From the NCBI GenBank assembly GCA_902802815.1, contig CADCNQ010000003.1, positions 1 through 64,000 on the forward strand: DNA of 64,000 nt. The letters are read 5' to 3'. This stretch comes from an uncultured Bacteroidales bacterium. Its GTDB lineage: Bacteria > Bacteroidota > Bacteroidia > Bacteroidales > Bacteroidaceae. Position 1 is the stretch's first letter, and every line of letters begins with the position of its first letter. Shown here piece after piece: positions 7,641 to 18,013 of this stretch. The notes beneath the pieces were generated by a model. It was not told the origin of the DNA. It was given only the letters and a program-made list of their open reading frames with translations, and searched no databases. The translations under genes were made by a program, and so were the position numbers.

Positions 7641-10442
7641 TTATGACAGACAAATTGTTCTGTAGGGACACATTTTACATGGTGATTTGTCCGTTTTCTG
7701 GAATGGAATGTTGTCATCAAACACCTCTTCGACGAGCTTTTTCAGGCATTCCTCGTAATCGTTCATCAATGAGCCTTCCCGCAGGTTTGTGAGCGGTACG
7801 TTATTCAGCACCAGCGTAGGGTCGTAATCGTCTGTCGCGGCCTTCGCAGGGTAGAACAGCACGGGTTTCACGGGTAACTCGTTTTTATGCTCTTCCTTCG
7901 CTTTTTTTATGTATGCCAAAGAATAAAGCAGTGTCTGAAGATAGTAGCCGGCATGTTCGCCGTTCTGGAATATTTTTTCCAGCGTCACATCCGTATCCTG
8001 ATGACCTCCTGTTTTGTAGTCCACAACTCTGATTGTGCCGTCTTTCAGCATGTCCAAACGGTCGATTATGCCACCTGTGCGGAGTGTGAGGTTTTCTCCC
8101 TTTTTGTTGATTGTCAAACTGAAAGAGAAAGGACGTTCCATTGCCAGAATGGTAAATGGTGCAAGGGTCCTGTCATGTCTCAGGAGATTGAGCAGGAAGC
8201 GTTCTACAACGGCTCTCAGTATGATGTTCTCTCCCTGGAAGTCGCTTATGCCGCCCTCCTTTCTGAACGCTTCGTCGATATATGGTTGAATCCGTCTCCC
8301 GTGATCTGCAAGCAGAAGTGAAATCTGATCGGATGAGATGGTGCTGTTCTTCCCGCTTCTATCAATGAGTTCGGTGTACATTCTTTGGGCCGCGTAGTGG
8401 AAAATGTTTCCCATCACCCTTGCATCGATACCGTCATCTGTGTCGTCCTGTTCCCGGATTTCTGCTACATGACTGAAAAAGAAACTTAAAGGGCACCGCA
8501 GATACTCGTTCAGGGCAGAGGGGGAGAGCAGTGGAGTCAGACCGTTTTCGTTCGGAGTGAGATAGCGTGCGCAGAGTTTTTCCATTACATCTGCTCTCTT
8601 TTCTATCGTTGGCGGTGTGTGTGTGGCAGTTTCCTGTCCGGATTCCAGTCGCAGAGCCTCTATGGGTATGTCTGTCTCGGCTTGCAGCTGTCGCAGGAAA
8701 CGGCTCATCTCATTGCGCCTCACTCCTGCTGTGGAATCGTTGTATATGCACGTGACATGTTGTGCTCTTTGGACGAGGCGATAGAAATAATAGGCATACG
8801 TAGCCATCCGGTGTCCTATCGTCGTCATTCCAAAGCCTGTACGCAGGCTGTAGGGAATGATGCTTGTGTCAACTCCGTTCTTCGGGAGGAATCCTTCTCC
8901 GACGCTGAGCAGCAGGATGTTTTTGAAGTCCAGGCAGCGTGTTTCCAAAACGCCCATCACCTGCAGGCCTGTAGCCGGTTCCCCGTGGAATGGTACGCTG
9001 ATACGTCCAAGTGCCCGACGCAGCAATCGCCTCAGTGTGAGCTCTTTAAGAATGAGGGGTCGCTCCTCGTCACTGAGCAGCAGGATGAATTTCTGCATCA
9101 CTACGTGTGCCTGAAATAATGTCTCTCTGTGTAATGCGGAAAGCGGTTGTTGCTTGAGTGCTTCCAGAAGTTTTTCTTCGGTGAGGATGCGGTCGATATA
9201 TTGTAACAGTGCCAACTGGTCGTTTTCCGGCAGCATTTCATTCCATACGCTCTCGTCTATTTTCTGAATGTACGGATGTGATGCAACAGCTTTCAGCATT
9301 CTGTGGCGGAAACGTCTGTGCCTTCGGTCTGCTCCTTCTGTCTGGAGATCGAGCAGTGCCACGATGAGGCTGTATGTGGGTGTTCCCGTCATATTATATC
9401 CCATCGTGATATTCACCTCATTGGGACCTTGCTCATCCGGAATGCTGTGAAGTGCCGTCTCCAGAAGGCTTTCATCACAAAGCACTATAGCGGTGCGGTT
9501 CTCTTCCCGCCTGTCAAGGTGAGCGGACAGCCATTCTGGAATGTATCTGCTTTGTATACTGTCCGTCGGTGCACTTACGAAGGTGAATCCGGAATGTGTT
9601 CTCAGGTTGTCGAACTCGCTCTTGTCCAACTGGTTCGGGAATTTTTCCAGATTCTTCCGAATGAATTCTCCGGCTTCGAAACAATGATTCATGTAGAGCA
9701 GGTCGTAGTCCCAGAAGAAGATTGCCTGTCCTCTTTTTTGCAGCGTGTTCATCAATCGCTCTTCCGACTCGCTTATCATGTTGAATCCTACGAAGGCGTA
9801 CGTCATTTCCTGCGGAATCTGACTCATGGTTTCCGAATCTTCCACCACTTGACGCATCAAGGCTCCCTTGTAAGGCATTACGTTCTCAGGCATTTCTTCC
9901 TTGAGCCGCCGATACAGGGCGGGCATTCTGTCCCATAGCATTCTGAACGCAATTTTTATCTTGCTGAGATGATTTTCGTCGAAATCGGCAAAGAATTTTT
10001 TCAACGCATCGAATTGTTCTTTGCTGAGAAAGGTTTCGTCGTTGAGTTCGTTGAGTTCTTTTGCGTTGAGAAACAGTTTGTCGGCATCAACCAGATGTTT
10101 GTCAATGTCGTCGAAGTCGGAAAGCAGAACTTCTCCCCATCCCCAGAACCGGTCGATGGTTTCTTCGCCTCTTTTTTCTTCAGGCAGAAGATCCTGATAG
10201 ATATTATATAATGTGGTGATGCTTGTGATGGGGTCTGCTACAGAGTTGTGGGAGAGACGCATGAAGAGTTCGTCGATACTGACATAGTGCGGAGCCCATA
10301 TAGGCTGCGAAGCGATGGCGGACAGTTCCTGTGAAAGGAAAAGGCCCGCTCTCTTGCCGGGGAACACTATAGTGACCCGTGACAGGTTTTCGCCCCATCT
10401 TTCCGTCAGTTTTTCTGCTACAAGTCCGAGAAAACTCTTCAT
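7641..10442 (-). CDS. AddB-like PD-(D/E)XK nuclease subunit
   Basis: This 933-aa protein is the probable B subunit of an AddAB-type helicase-nuclease, which processes double-strand ends for RecA-dependent repair. The N-terminal 600 residues resemble an inactivated UvrD-like fold (PGKRAGLFLSQEL near residue 30). The C-terminal 270 residues form a RecB-like nuclease with LSPSALNEYLRCPLSFFF and catalytic VVDYKTGG. The cysteine in YLRC plus the terminal CKMCPYRTIC match the four ligands of the AddB iron-sulfur cluster. The start ATG overlaps the addA stop as TAATG. Sequence divergence from characterised AddB is large, so no gene symbol is given. Confidence 0.9.
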   Translation of the reverse strand: MKSFLGLVAEKLTERWGENLSRVTIVFPGKRAGLFLSQELSAIASQPIWAPHYVSIDELFMRLSHNSVADPITSITTLYNIYQDLLPEEKRGEETIDRFWGWGEVLLSDFDDIDKHLVDADKLFLNAKELNELNDETFLSKEQFDALKKFFADFDENHLSKIKIAFRMLWDRMPALYRRLKEEMPENVMPYKGALMRQVVEDSETMSQIPQEMTYAFVGFNMISESEERLMNTLQKRGQAIFFWDYDLLYMNHCFEAGEFIRKNLEKFPNQLDKSEFDNLRTHSGFTFVSAPTDSIQSRYIPEWLSAHLDRREENRTAIVLCDESLLETALHSIPDEQGPNEVNITMGYNMTGTPTYSLIVALLDLQTEGADRRHRRFRHRMLKAVASHPYIQKIDESVWNEMLPENDQLALLQYIDRILTEEKLLEALKQQPLSALHRETLFQAHVVMQKFILLLSDEERPLILKELTLRRLLRRALGRISVPFHGEPATGLQVMGVLETRCLDFKNILLLSVGEGFLPKNGVDTSIIPYSLRTGFGMTTIGHRMATYAYYFYRLVQRAQHVTCIYNDSTAGVRRNEMSRFLRQLQAETDIPIEALRLESGQETATHTPPTIEKRADVMEKLCARYLTPNENGLTPLLSPSALNEYLRCPLSFFFSHVAEIREQDDTDDGIDARVMGNIFHYAAQRMYTELIDRSGKNSTISSDQISLLLADHGRRIQPYIDEAFRKEGGISDFQGENIILRAVVERFLLNLLRHDRTLAPFTILAMERPFSFSLTINKKGENLTLRTGGIIDRLDMLKDGTIRVVDYKTGGHQDTDVTLEKIFQNGEHAGYYLQTLLYSLAYIKKAKEEHKNELPVKPVLFYPAKAATDDYDPTLVLNNVPLTNLREGSLMNDYEECLKKLVEEVFDDNIPFQKTDKSPCKMCPYRTICLS

Positions 10443-13400
10443 TATTCCTTTTCTATTTTATTGCTGTCGACAAACCACAGATATCCGTCTACGGTACAGT
10501 CGGGATACATCTTCGAGATATATTCTTTATATCGTTTCACCTGTCCCGGGTAGGAAGGGTGGTAATGGCCGAATTTGTAATCTATTACGACGATGTGCTG
10601 TCCTCTCCTGATTACCCTGTCGGGTCTGTAGCTTTTACCGCCGTCTTTTCCCGGGAGCAGTATAGCACATTCGTTCCATACTTCGTTCTGGGGGTCAAAC
10701 CATTGCTTGCACAGTTTGTCCTGCATTATTTCGTTGAGGTATTTTTGCAGTTTGCCATATTCTTCCTCGTTTTTTACCAGACCCCGTTGCTTCACATCCG
10801 AGAGCACTCGCTTGATGTCGTTTGAGTCTCTGATCTGTGAGAATATATAATGGTACAGCTTGCCGATTTCTATTTTATTGCTGGCTTCTTCAGTGAACTG
10901 CTCACTTTCATTGGATTGTATGAAATTCAGCCGTGCTTCGTAATTCTTCCCGCTGACGGGATATCCCTTTTGTGCGGGATTCATTCTGTTGTTGTTTCTT
11001 GCAGTGCCTTCGCTGGCAATATTCGTCACGCGGGTTCCGTATTCCGCCTCAAAATTGCGTTCGCCTTCTGCGACAACATCTACAAGGAGTTCTGAAACAT
11101 TGTATGTCAGAGGGGCTTTCTTGCCGGTTTTGCTCCAGATGAACAGATTCATCGATGCGCGTGTGAAAGCTACGTATATTTCGTTCAGGGCGTCTACTCT
11201 CTTTTGCAGATGCTCTTCGCTATATTGGTTGTTGTAGAGACTTAGAGACATTTTCTTCTCCAGGTTCACGGGCATTGCGCCAAGACGGTTGTAAAGTGAT
11301 TCCTCTTCGCTGGTGGTGCACCACAGATTGTCACCTTTGTCTTTTTCGATGTCCCATTGGCAGAATGGAATGAATACGCTATGATATTCCAGTCCCTTTG
11401 ATTTGTGTATTGTAAGTATGCGTACTCCATTGATTTTTCCCGATGGAATCGGTAAATCTTGATAATTACTTTCCCAAAGGTCAAGGAAGCCTGACAAGTT
11501 TCCGCTCTCGTTCTGCAGGTGCGTTCTGACGGTGTCCAGAAAGGCGTACCAATAGGCCTCCTCGTGAGGAATTCTGTTTAACTGCAGTTTCCGGTAGAGC
11601 GTCTCGATGAGTTCGTAGAGCGGCATTGCTGCCAGCGTCTCTTTCTCTTCAGTGAGGGGGCGGGGTAGCAGTTGGTCGGTGGGTAAGAGGAACATTTCAC
11701 TCGGGCTGAGGGTTCCCGCTTCGAGCGACTCCTTATATAATCTGATAAAACTGCGGTACGGAACCGGATTCTTGCATTCCGGAGTTAGTAGAATGCGCAG
11801 GGCGTCGATGATGAGTCTTATGGTTGTGCTGCTTTTGAGCAGGAATGCCTCGTCGCTTACAATTTGGAGTTCCGCGGGAGCATTTGTCTCGAAATAGTCT
11901 ACGGTCCGTGCAATGTCTGTCTTTGTGCGGCAAAGTATTGCCATCTTTTCGTATGGCAGACCTGCGGCATGCATGTCAAGCATCTGCGACATCATTTCCT
12001 GGAGCGCGTTGTCTTCGGCATCGCCCTCATTAGACAGCTTTACAGATACGTATCCAAGTCCTTCGTGCTTTGGTGATATTTTTTGACAAACATCTCCGTA
12101 GATATCTGACAGTTTGAAATTCGCGTCGGGGTCGAGCTGATCCATTCGTGTGGCGGCCTTTGGGAAGAACCCGTTGTTGAAATTTACTATGGTTTCACCG
12201 CTTCTCCAGTTGTTTTCGAGCGTTACTTCGTTGGGCTTCCACAAAGCTAATTCGCGGCTGAGTCCGTGAAGCAGGCTCCACATGCCTCCTCTCCAGCGGT
12301 AAATACTCTGTTTGATGTCTCCTACGATGAGGTTGCTTCCTCCTGTGGCCTGGTTTTCAAAAAGCAGGGTTTTGAATATCTTCCACTGCAGAGTGCTTGT
12401 GTCCTGGAATTCGTCTATCATCACGTTGTGCAGGCGTGCGCCGATCTTTTCGAAATAGAAGGGGGCATCGGTTCCTTCCAGAAGTGATGCAAGAAGCAGA
12501 GGAGTTCGGGCCAGGTCAAAACGGTCGCTTTCACCGTTGATTTCCTTCACTTCTCTGTCCACGCGGTCCAATAGGCTCAGCGGGCTGATGTTCTTTTGTA
12601 TCAGGCGTATGGTATGCAACTCCCGTTGTGCGGCGTAAATTTCTGGAAGCACTTTTTTGAAATGTTCCTGAAGGTTTGAAAGTTCTTCGAGTACGTCACT
12701 TTTGTCTTTGAAGTCTTTTTTTGCCAAGGTGCTGCTTTCATCGAGAAATTGCACCCATGCTTTGCTGTCGGGTCGTTCGCCTTCGCTCAGCTTCTTTACT
12801 CCTGTGCGCAGCGTGGACAGGTTCCTGCCGCAAGCTTCCTCCAGGTCGTAGGTGTTGAGTGCATTTTCCAGTGAATGGATGTGCTTTTGTATGATTTCAT
12901 CGAGTTCTTCCCTGCGCTCCCGAAGTTCTTTTCTGAAAAGCGAAATGCTTTTACTGTCGGCTAGAGCTTCTTTCTCTTCTGCTGTCTTTTCCTGAAATTC
13001 CCTGTCGTAGATATGACGTGAAAAATTCTTGACATCATCAGCGATTCTCCACGCTTCACCGCTATCGAGCCTGTCGTGAAGAAATCCCATCAGGTTTTCC
13101 CTCGTGTTTTTCTCCTTGTCGAGATTTTCGATGATGCGGTCCACAGCCCGGCTGGTCACTTCGTTGTCGCTTAATTCCACTTGCAGGTTGGCGCTCAGTC
13201 CAAGTTCCCTGGCCATATTCTTGAGGACGCTTTGGAAGAAGCTGTCGATTGTCTCCACCCGGAAATGGGAATAGTCGTGCAGAATGTCGGATAAAGCCTT
13301 GCGGCATCCTTCCCTGATGGCATTTTCTCCCATTGGCGTGCCGGTTTCTTCAAGCCGCTTCATCACGGCATGCAGCATTCCTTCTGCGTCCTCCGTCCCG

Positions 13401-13600
13401 TGGGCAATACCATAAAGAGAGGTGAGGATGCGGTCCTTCATCTCTCCTGTGGCCTTGTTGGTGAAGGTGACGGCAAGAGTAGCCTGATACTCCTGCTCGC
13501 CCATCGGCTGCACCATCAGACGGATGTATTCCGCTGTCAGCGTAAATGTCTTGCCGCTGCCTGCGGATGCCCTGTAGATGTTGAGTGTTGAGCGGCTCAT
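10442..13600 (-). CDS. AddA-like UvrD/RecB-family helicase-nuclease
   Basis: The 1052-aa product is a superfamily 1A helicase fused to a RecB-type nuclease. It has Walker A ASAGSGKT at residues 11-18, motif II IDEFQDTSTLQW, motif III GDIKQSIYRWRGG, and motif V ILTIHKSKGLEYHSVF. A terminal nuclease motif VVIDYKFG lies near residue 1012. With the following AddB-like gene it should form the end-resection enzyme. The start at 13600 gives an MSRSTLNIYRASAGSGKT N-terminus typical of Bacteroidales members. It is divergent from panB, and the intergenic region is about 110 bp. Confidence 0.93.
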   Translation of the reverse strand: MSRSTLNIYRASAGSGKTFTLTAEYIRLMVQPMGEQEYQATLAVTFTNKATGEMKDRILTSLYGIAHGTEDAEGMLHAVMKRLEETGTPMGENAIREGCRKALSDILHDYSHFRVETIDSFFQSVLKNMARELGLSANLQVELSDNEVTSRAVDRIIENLDKEKNTRENLMGFLHDRLDSGEAWRIADDVKNFSRHIYDREFQEKTAEEKEALADSKSISLFRKELRERREELDEIIQKHIHSLENALNTYDLEEACGRNLSTLRTGVKKLSEGERPDSKAWVQFLDESSTLAKKDFKDKSDVLEELSNLQEHFKKVLPEIYAAQRELHTIRLIQKNISPLSLLDRVDREVKEINGESDRFDLARTPLLLASLLEGTDAPFYFEKIGARLHNVMIDEFQDTSTLQWKIFKTLLFENQATGGSNLIVGDIKQSIYRWRGGMWSLLHGLSRELALWKPNEVTLENNWRSGETIVNFNNGFFPKAATRMDQLDPDANFKLSDIYGDVCQKISPKHEGLGYVSVKLSNEGDAEDNALQEMMSQMLDMHAAGLPYEKMAILCRTKTDIARTVDYFETNAPAELQIVSDEAFLLKSSTTIRLIIDALRILLTPECKNPVPYRSFIRLYKESLEAGTLSPSEMFLLPTDQLLPRPLTEEKETLAAMPLYELIETLYRKLQLNRIPHEEAYWYAFLDTVRTHLQNESGNLSGFLDLWESNYQDLPIPSGKINGVRILTIHKSKGLEYHSVFIPFCQWDIEKDKGDNLWCTTSEEESLYNRLGAMPVNLEKKMSLSLYNNQYSEEHLQKRVDALNEIYVAFTRASMNLFIWSKTGKKAPLTYNVSELLVDVVAEGERNFEAEYGTRVTNIASEGTARNNNRMNPAQKGYPVSGKNYEARLNFIQSNESEQFTEEASNKIEIGKLYHYIFSQIRDSNDIKRVLSDVKQRGLVKNEEEYGKLQKYLNEIMQDKLCKQWFDPQNEVWNECAILLPGKDGGKSYRPDRVIRRGQHIVVIDYKFGHYHPSYPGQVKRYKEYISKMYPDCTVDGYLWFVDSNKIEKE

Positions 13601-13662
13601 TGCTTATTTTGTTGCAAAGGTAGCAAAAAAATGATTGTATTGCAAAAATGTGGGAGATTTTT

Positions 13663-13693
13663 TTTGTAGGTTTGCCAAAATCCCGTACCTTTG
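13663..13693 (+). promoter_or_regulatory. panB promoter
   Basis: TTTG (13663-13666), 19 bases, then TACCTTTG (13686-13693) is a near-consensus Bacteroidete promoter. Transcription should start just before the panB ATG, leaving a very short leader. Confidence 0.8.
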
Positions 13694-13709
13694 CTGAAAA
13701 ATTATTGCT

Positions 13710-14528
13710 ATGGCAGGATATTTGGTCGACGATGCGCGCAAAGTAACCACTCATCGCCTTATTGAAATGAAGCAGCAGGGCAAGAAGATTGCCATGCTGA
13801 CAGCTTATGACTATTCTATGGCCCGCATTGTTGACGAGGCAGGTATGGATATTATTCTTGTGGGTGACTCCGCCTCTAATGTGATGGCCGGTTCGTTTAC
13901 CACTTTGCCTGTTTCTCTCGAGCAGATGATTTATCACGCCAAGAGTGTGGTTCGCGGCACCAAGCGTGCACTTGTGGTATGTGATATGCCCTTCGGTTCC
14001 TATCAGGTGAATGCGACGGAAGGTGTCACCAATGCCATCCGTATTATGAAGGAGACTCATTGCGATGCTCTTAAGCTTGAGGGCGGTGTGGAGATTCTTG
14101 ACACCGTGAAGCGTATTCTTGACGCAGGTATTCCCGTGATGGGTCATCTGGGTCTGACTCCGCAAAGCATCAATAAGTTCGGCACCTATGCCGTGAGAGC
14201 TCGCGAAGAGGCTGAGGCGGAGAAGCTTGTTTCCGATGCCCATGCTCTTGAGGAAGCCGGATGTTTCGGTATCGTTCTGGAGAAGATTCCAGCCGCATTG
14301 ACCCATAAGGTATGCGAGGAGTTGAGAATTCCTGTAATCGGCATTGGCGGAGGTGCTGCGGACGGCCAGGTGCTGGTGATTCACGACATGCTTGGGATGA
14401 ACAAGGGCTTTTCGCCCAAATTCCTGCGCCGCTATGCAGATCTCAACACTATCATGACGGATGCCATCGGTCGCTATATCACCGATGTGAAGAGCTGTGA
14501 TTTCCCTTCTCCTGAGGAAAGTTACTGA
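13710..14528 (+). CDS. panB: 3-methyl-2-oxobutanoate hydroxymethyltransferase
   Basis: PanB makes ketopantoate from 2-oxoisovalerate and methylene-THF, the first committed step of pantothenate and CoA synthesis. The 272-aa TIM-barrel protein has the full family pattern. It shows [28 protein letters not shown] for Mg2+ and substrate binding, GSYQ, KLEGG, and GHLGLTPQ, with the catalytic glutamate in VLEKIP and the GIGGG loop near the end. Length is normal. It stands alone on the plus strand with its own promoter. Confidence 0.98.
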   Translation: MAGYLVDDARKVTTHRLIEMKQQGKKIAMLTAYDYSMARIVDEAGMDIILVGDSASNVMAGSFTTLPVSLEQMIYHAKSVVRGTKRALVVCDMPFGSYQVNATEGVTNAIRIMKETHCDALKLEGGVEILDTVKRILDAGIPVMGHLGLTPQSINKFGTYAVRAREEAEAEKLVSDAHALEEAGCFGIVLEKIPAALTHKVCEELRIPVIGIGGGAADGQVLVIHDMLGMNKGFSPKFLRRYADLNTIMTDAIGRYITDVKSCDFPSPEESY

Positions 14529-14600
14529 TCCCGTCTGTCTTCTATCTATCTTCTTCCGCTCTTTCGCAGGCGAACTGCAAGGGAATCGCAGGGGAAGTGT

Positions 14601-14685
14601 GGACTCTGCTTGGACTCTGCTTGGACTCTGCTCGGACTCTGCTCGGTCTCTGCTCGGTCTCTGCTCGGTCTCTGCTCGGTCTTTG
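14601..14685. repeat. 11-bp tandem repeat array A
   Basis: Seven full units plus a partial unit of an 11-mer that drifts from ggactctgctt through ggactctgctc to ggtctctgctc. Units are contiguous without spacers, so this is a minisatellite and not a CRISPR array. In one minus frame it would encode an Arg/Glu/Ser-rich low-complexity string. Confidence 0.9.
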
Positions 14686-14716
14686 GGAGGCTTGTCTGAA
14701 AAGTACTTTTCTAACC

Positions 14717-14768
14717 CTCTGTGAATACTCTGAGAACACTTTGAGAACCCTCTGAGAATACTCTGGGG
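14717..14768. repeat. 11-bp tandem repeat array B
   Basis: Four and a half units of ctctgagaata-type 11-mers follow array A after a 31-bp gap. The period is the same but the sequence differs, apart from a shared ctctg core. Confidence 0.85.
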
Positions 14769-14990
14769 TTGTATTTGCGGGTTGTGGCCATATTTTTTAC
14801 ACTTTTTCACCAAGTTTTTGCTATTTTTGATATATTTTTATGCTTTTCGGCATTTTTTAACTAAAAAACCCTTATAGGGTAAGCTCTAAAATCTAAAAAA
14901 GTGTTACTTTTATCCCGATTTACGCCTATAATAGGGCAGAATTGTGTGTGAAAACAAACGAAAAATACTTAAAATACTCAAAAAAACAAC

Positions 14991-17900
14991 ATGAAAAACA
15001 GTAACGTTAAACATCGACTGTCCCGCCTCTTGGGTGGTTTATGCGGTGCTGTCATGATGGTTGGTTTGTCGGGCTGTTCCGATGACCTTCTGGTCGGCAC
15101 ACCTGAGTGGCTGGGAACGAGCATTTACGAGGAGCTGGAGTCGCGTGGTGAGTACACAACCACGTTGGCACTTATCAACAGTTCTCCCGTCGCCAGCGAT
15201 AACTATCGCCAGATTCTTTCGCTGACGGGTTCTAAGACACTCTTCGTGGCTGACGATGCCGCATGGCAGCGCTTTTTCGAGAAAAACAAGAATCTTCCAG
15301 AAGCAAACCCTTGGCACACAATCACGAGTGCTGAGTCATTTAACGCTCCCGGCAATGAGTTGAAGGTGAGACGTCTTTTCAAGGGCATGATGCTCAACAA
15401 TGCCTACGTCCTTGATCTTCTTGGTAACTTGTCAACCGATCCTTCGGCTGTCAATAATGACGCTTCGGCAGATGCATGTATGCGTCGCACCACTTCTATC
15501 AGCAACCTTGATATGAGAGGTGAGATACTCAATGCGGATTTCCCTCCTGAAAAGCTCGACAATGCCTCCGGTGTGAAGGATATCGACTGGTGGATTGAGG
15601 TTCGCGACAAGGATGCGATTACAACTATGCCTGCGGTGCTCAACGGTAAGGATAACGTAAAGCCGAATTCTGCCTCTTATCTGTACACATCCAACGGTAA
15701 TGCAGACCTCGCCACGATGGTGCATTTCTCTCCTTCTTTTGCAATAAGTAAGGGCTTTACAAACGAGGATGTCAGCATCTTGTCCGGTGGAAATGCCACC
15801 AGTACATCACAGACGGTGGTGAACGGTGTGGCCGTTGATCCCGACAATTCAAATATTACTTGTCAGAATGGTTACATCCATAAATTGGTGGAGGTGCCTT
15901 ACCCCGTTTCCAATATGATAGAGAAGTTGAGCTATGAGCCTAATTATTCCATTTTCTATAAGCAGTTGCAGCGTTTCAGCTATCCTTATCGCAATGCTGT
16001 GCAGATGAAGAATATAGGTTCTGAAGACTCTGTTTATACCATTCGCTATATGAATTCCGGTGACAATGCCAGGCACTGCGCTCTCACCGCCAATTATGAC
16101 AATGATAAGACAGCAACGTCGTACCTGCCTTATGATCCGGCCTGGAACCAGTATTACCTCAGTTCGGAATCTTATCAGTATGCGATGGATGGAGCTTTGA
16201 TGCTTGTGCCCAACGACCAGATGATGACGAGCTTCCTTACCAACGAGGGTATTGACCTGACAAATAAATATGCTGCCGGTCAGACTCCCAGCTGGGATCT
16301 TTACCCTGACGCTATTGTGGCCGAGTTGATGCAGAACTGTATGATACCTAACTTCTTGAGCTATCTGCCTTCTAATGTGGACAAGATTAAGGATACATCC
16401 CAGTCTCAGATTAAAGGTCTTGACGCCTCTAAGATCGGCGACTGCTTTGTGTGTGGTAACGGTGTCATCTACGGTTTGACGATGAACATTGTGCCTCCCA
16501 GTTACAAGGATGTGACCTCTACGATGCTGCTCAACAAGGAGAAAGACCTCGACGTGTCAAGAGATGAGGGCTTCTCAGTGTTCTACAACTTCATCCAGAA
16601 GGATAAGGATATTCCCGGTGCTTCCGCAGGTTATGCTTCATATCTGAGCAGTTTTGACGGTACCAGTTATGTGCTCTTCTGCCCCTACGACAAGGCTATG
16701 AGAAAGGTTATTGATCCTTCGAGTATGACCCGTGTGGGCGGTATCGGTTCGGAGACTGGTCCTGTGCTCTATGACTTCCAGTTTGATGGCGACAGATATT
16801 TGCCTTACGCAATTCCCGAAAGATATGTCTATGATGAGACCACGGGTATAGCTACGCCTACAGGCGAAGTATTTGCCAGAATGTCCAACTACGATGCCTT
16901 TGCAAAAATGACGGACTACAGTGGCTGGTACAAAAGCAACTCTTACAAGCTTCTGAAGTACATCATCGAGAACAGCATCTGCCCGGTTGATGATGTTGCT
17001 CCCAATGAGAGTCCGCTCGTACCCGCGTACACTTATTATAAAACTAAGTCCGGTTCTGCCATAAAGGTGGATTGGGGTGGTGGCAATAATATTGCCTCTG
17101 CCGGATATGCTGGCGGCCATCAGGCACGATACGACCGTTTTGTCAAGAGTCCTTCGGCTGCAGTGAAGGCAAACGGAGCCTCGCTTCCCGTCTCTGAAGT
17201 GCTCCTGCCTTCGACGCTTTCTCCGTTTAAGTTGATTCAGGCAGAGTTCCCTGATTTCTATAATGTATTGACTTCCGGTAACTCCCAGTCGCAGTATCTC
17301 GTCCAGAATGACGGTAATACCAGCCATAAGATAATTGATGCTACAGACTATGCCCTGAGTTTGCTCAGACCTTATAACTACACCATCTATGTCCCCACTA
17401 AGGCGGCTATGGATTCAAAGGTTAACAAGTACGAGATGACTCGCCGTTCGTGGTACGATGCCATCGGTGCGACAGACGAAAAGATTAAGTCAACTTTCTC
17501 CGGTATCAGCGAGGATGACCTGAAAGAAATCAAGAATCTGAGGGATTCTGTTAAGTTGACAATAGAGCGCTTTATCGCATACCATGTTCAGGATAATGGT
17601 ATATACATAGGTCAGAAGGGAGTTGAGGGCGTGTTTGAGACCAGCCTGGTCAACCTTGAGACTAACCAGTTCTACGGCTTGCACGTGGAGGAGGATCCCG
17701 CCAGCAGCACTCTTGAGGTTTATCCCAAGGGCGACACCAGCCAGAAGGTAGAAGTGGATCCCACTAAGTGCAACCTCATGGCAACACAGAACTTCTATAT
17801 TGAATCCATTGGTAACAGCAGTTCAGAAAAACTCGCCCTGGGTCAGATTTATTCTTCAAGCTATGTGGTTATGCATCAGATAAAGGACAACAAAGACTTC

Positions 17901-18005
17901 AGTCTGCCCGCAGAGGTTAACCCGTGGGACCAGAGTATGTATGACCGAATGAAGGCTATTTTCGATCGTTATGGTGTCACATTGCCTGATCCCGTTCAGA
18001 ACTAA
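14991..18005 (+). CDS. large fasciclin-domain lipoprotein
   Basis: The 1004-aa protein has a lipoprotein signal with its lipobox cysteine at residue 29 (VGLSGCS), so it is probably anchored in the outer membrane, perhaps surface exposed. From residue 38 on there are FAS1-like segments. One has GTSIYEELESRGEY followed by TLFVADDAAW, and similar helix-then-strand starts lie near residues 308, 530 and 746. FAS1 domains mediate adhesion or ligand binding in other proteins. It is the first gene of the seven-gene locus and ends 8 bp before the first susC. Its place suggests a surface accessory protein for that transporter (inference). No enzyme motif is visible. Confidence 0.85.
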   Translation: MKNSNVKHRLSRLLGGLCGAVMMVGLSGCSDDLLVGTPEWLGTSIYEELESRGEYTTTLALINSSPVASDNYRQILSLTGSKTLFVADDAAWQRFFEKNKNLPEANPWHTITSAESFNAPGNELKVRRLFKGMMLNNAYVLDLLGNLSTDPSAVNNDASADACMRRTTSISNLDMRGEILNADFPPEKLDNASGVKDIDWWIEVRDKDAITTMPAVLNGKDNVKPNSASYLYTSNGNADLATMVHFSPSFAISKGFTNEDVSILSGGNATSTSQTVVNGVAVDPDNSNITCQNGYIHKLVEVPYPVSNMIEKLSYEPNYSIFYKQLQRFSYPYRNAVQMKNIGSEDSVYTIRYMNSGDNARHCALTANYDNDKTATSYLPYDPAWNQYYLSSESYQYAMDGALMLVPNDQMMTSFLTNEGIDLTNKYAAGQTPSWDLYPDAIVAELMQNCMIPNFLSYLPSNVDKIKDTSQSQIKGLDASKIGDCFVCGNGVIYGLTMNIVPPSYKDVTSTMLLNKEKDLDVSRDEGFSVFYNFIQKDKDIPGASAGYASYLSSFDGTSYVLFCPYDKAMRKVIDPSSMTRVGGIGSETGPVLYDFQFDGDRYLPYAIPERYVYDETTGIATPTGEVFARMSNYDAFAKMTDYSGWYKSNSYKLLKYIIENSICPVDDVAPNESPLVPAYTYYKTKSGSAIKVDWGGGNNIASAGYAGGHQARYDRFVKSPSAAVKANGASLPVSEVLLPSTLSPFKLIQAEFPDFYNVLTSGNSQSQYLVQNDGNTSHKIIDATDYALSLLRPYNYTIYVPTKAAMDSKVNKYEMTRRSWYDAIGATDEKIKSTFSGISEDDLKEIKNLRDSVKLTIERFIAYHVQDNGIYIGQKGVEGVFETSLVNLETNQFYGLHVEEDPASSTLEVYPKGDTSQKVEVDPTKCNLMATQNFYIESIGNSSSEKLALGQIYSSSYVVMHQIKDNKDFSLPAEVNPWDQSMYDRMKAIFDRYGVTLPDPVQN

Positions 18006-18013
18006 TAGAGACT

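Larger units (their letters stand above)
14529..14990. other. repeat-rich spacer and leader before the SusCD locus
   Basis: No gene is visible. The first half holds two different 11-bp tandem arrays (14601-14685 and 14717-14768). The second half is AT-rich and carries a 5-bp stem at 14868-14880 and an A-rich motif also found at position 306. I see no clean TAnnTTTG promoter here, only a weak TACTTTTA near 14905, so the start of the large transcript is not located. Confidence 0.6.

Noticed and set aside
14601..14768. Possible CRISPR array
   Set aside because: Units are 11 bp, contiguous and without unique spacers. No cas gene is in the window.
13350..14813. 487-codon minus frame opposite panB
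   Set aside because: It runs through panB, its promoter and the 11-bp array. The product is low-complexity at one end and has no family pattern.
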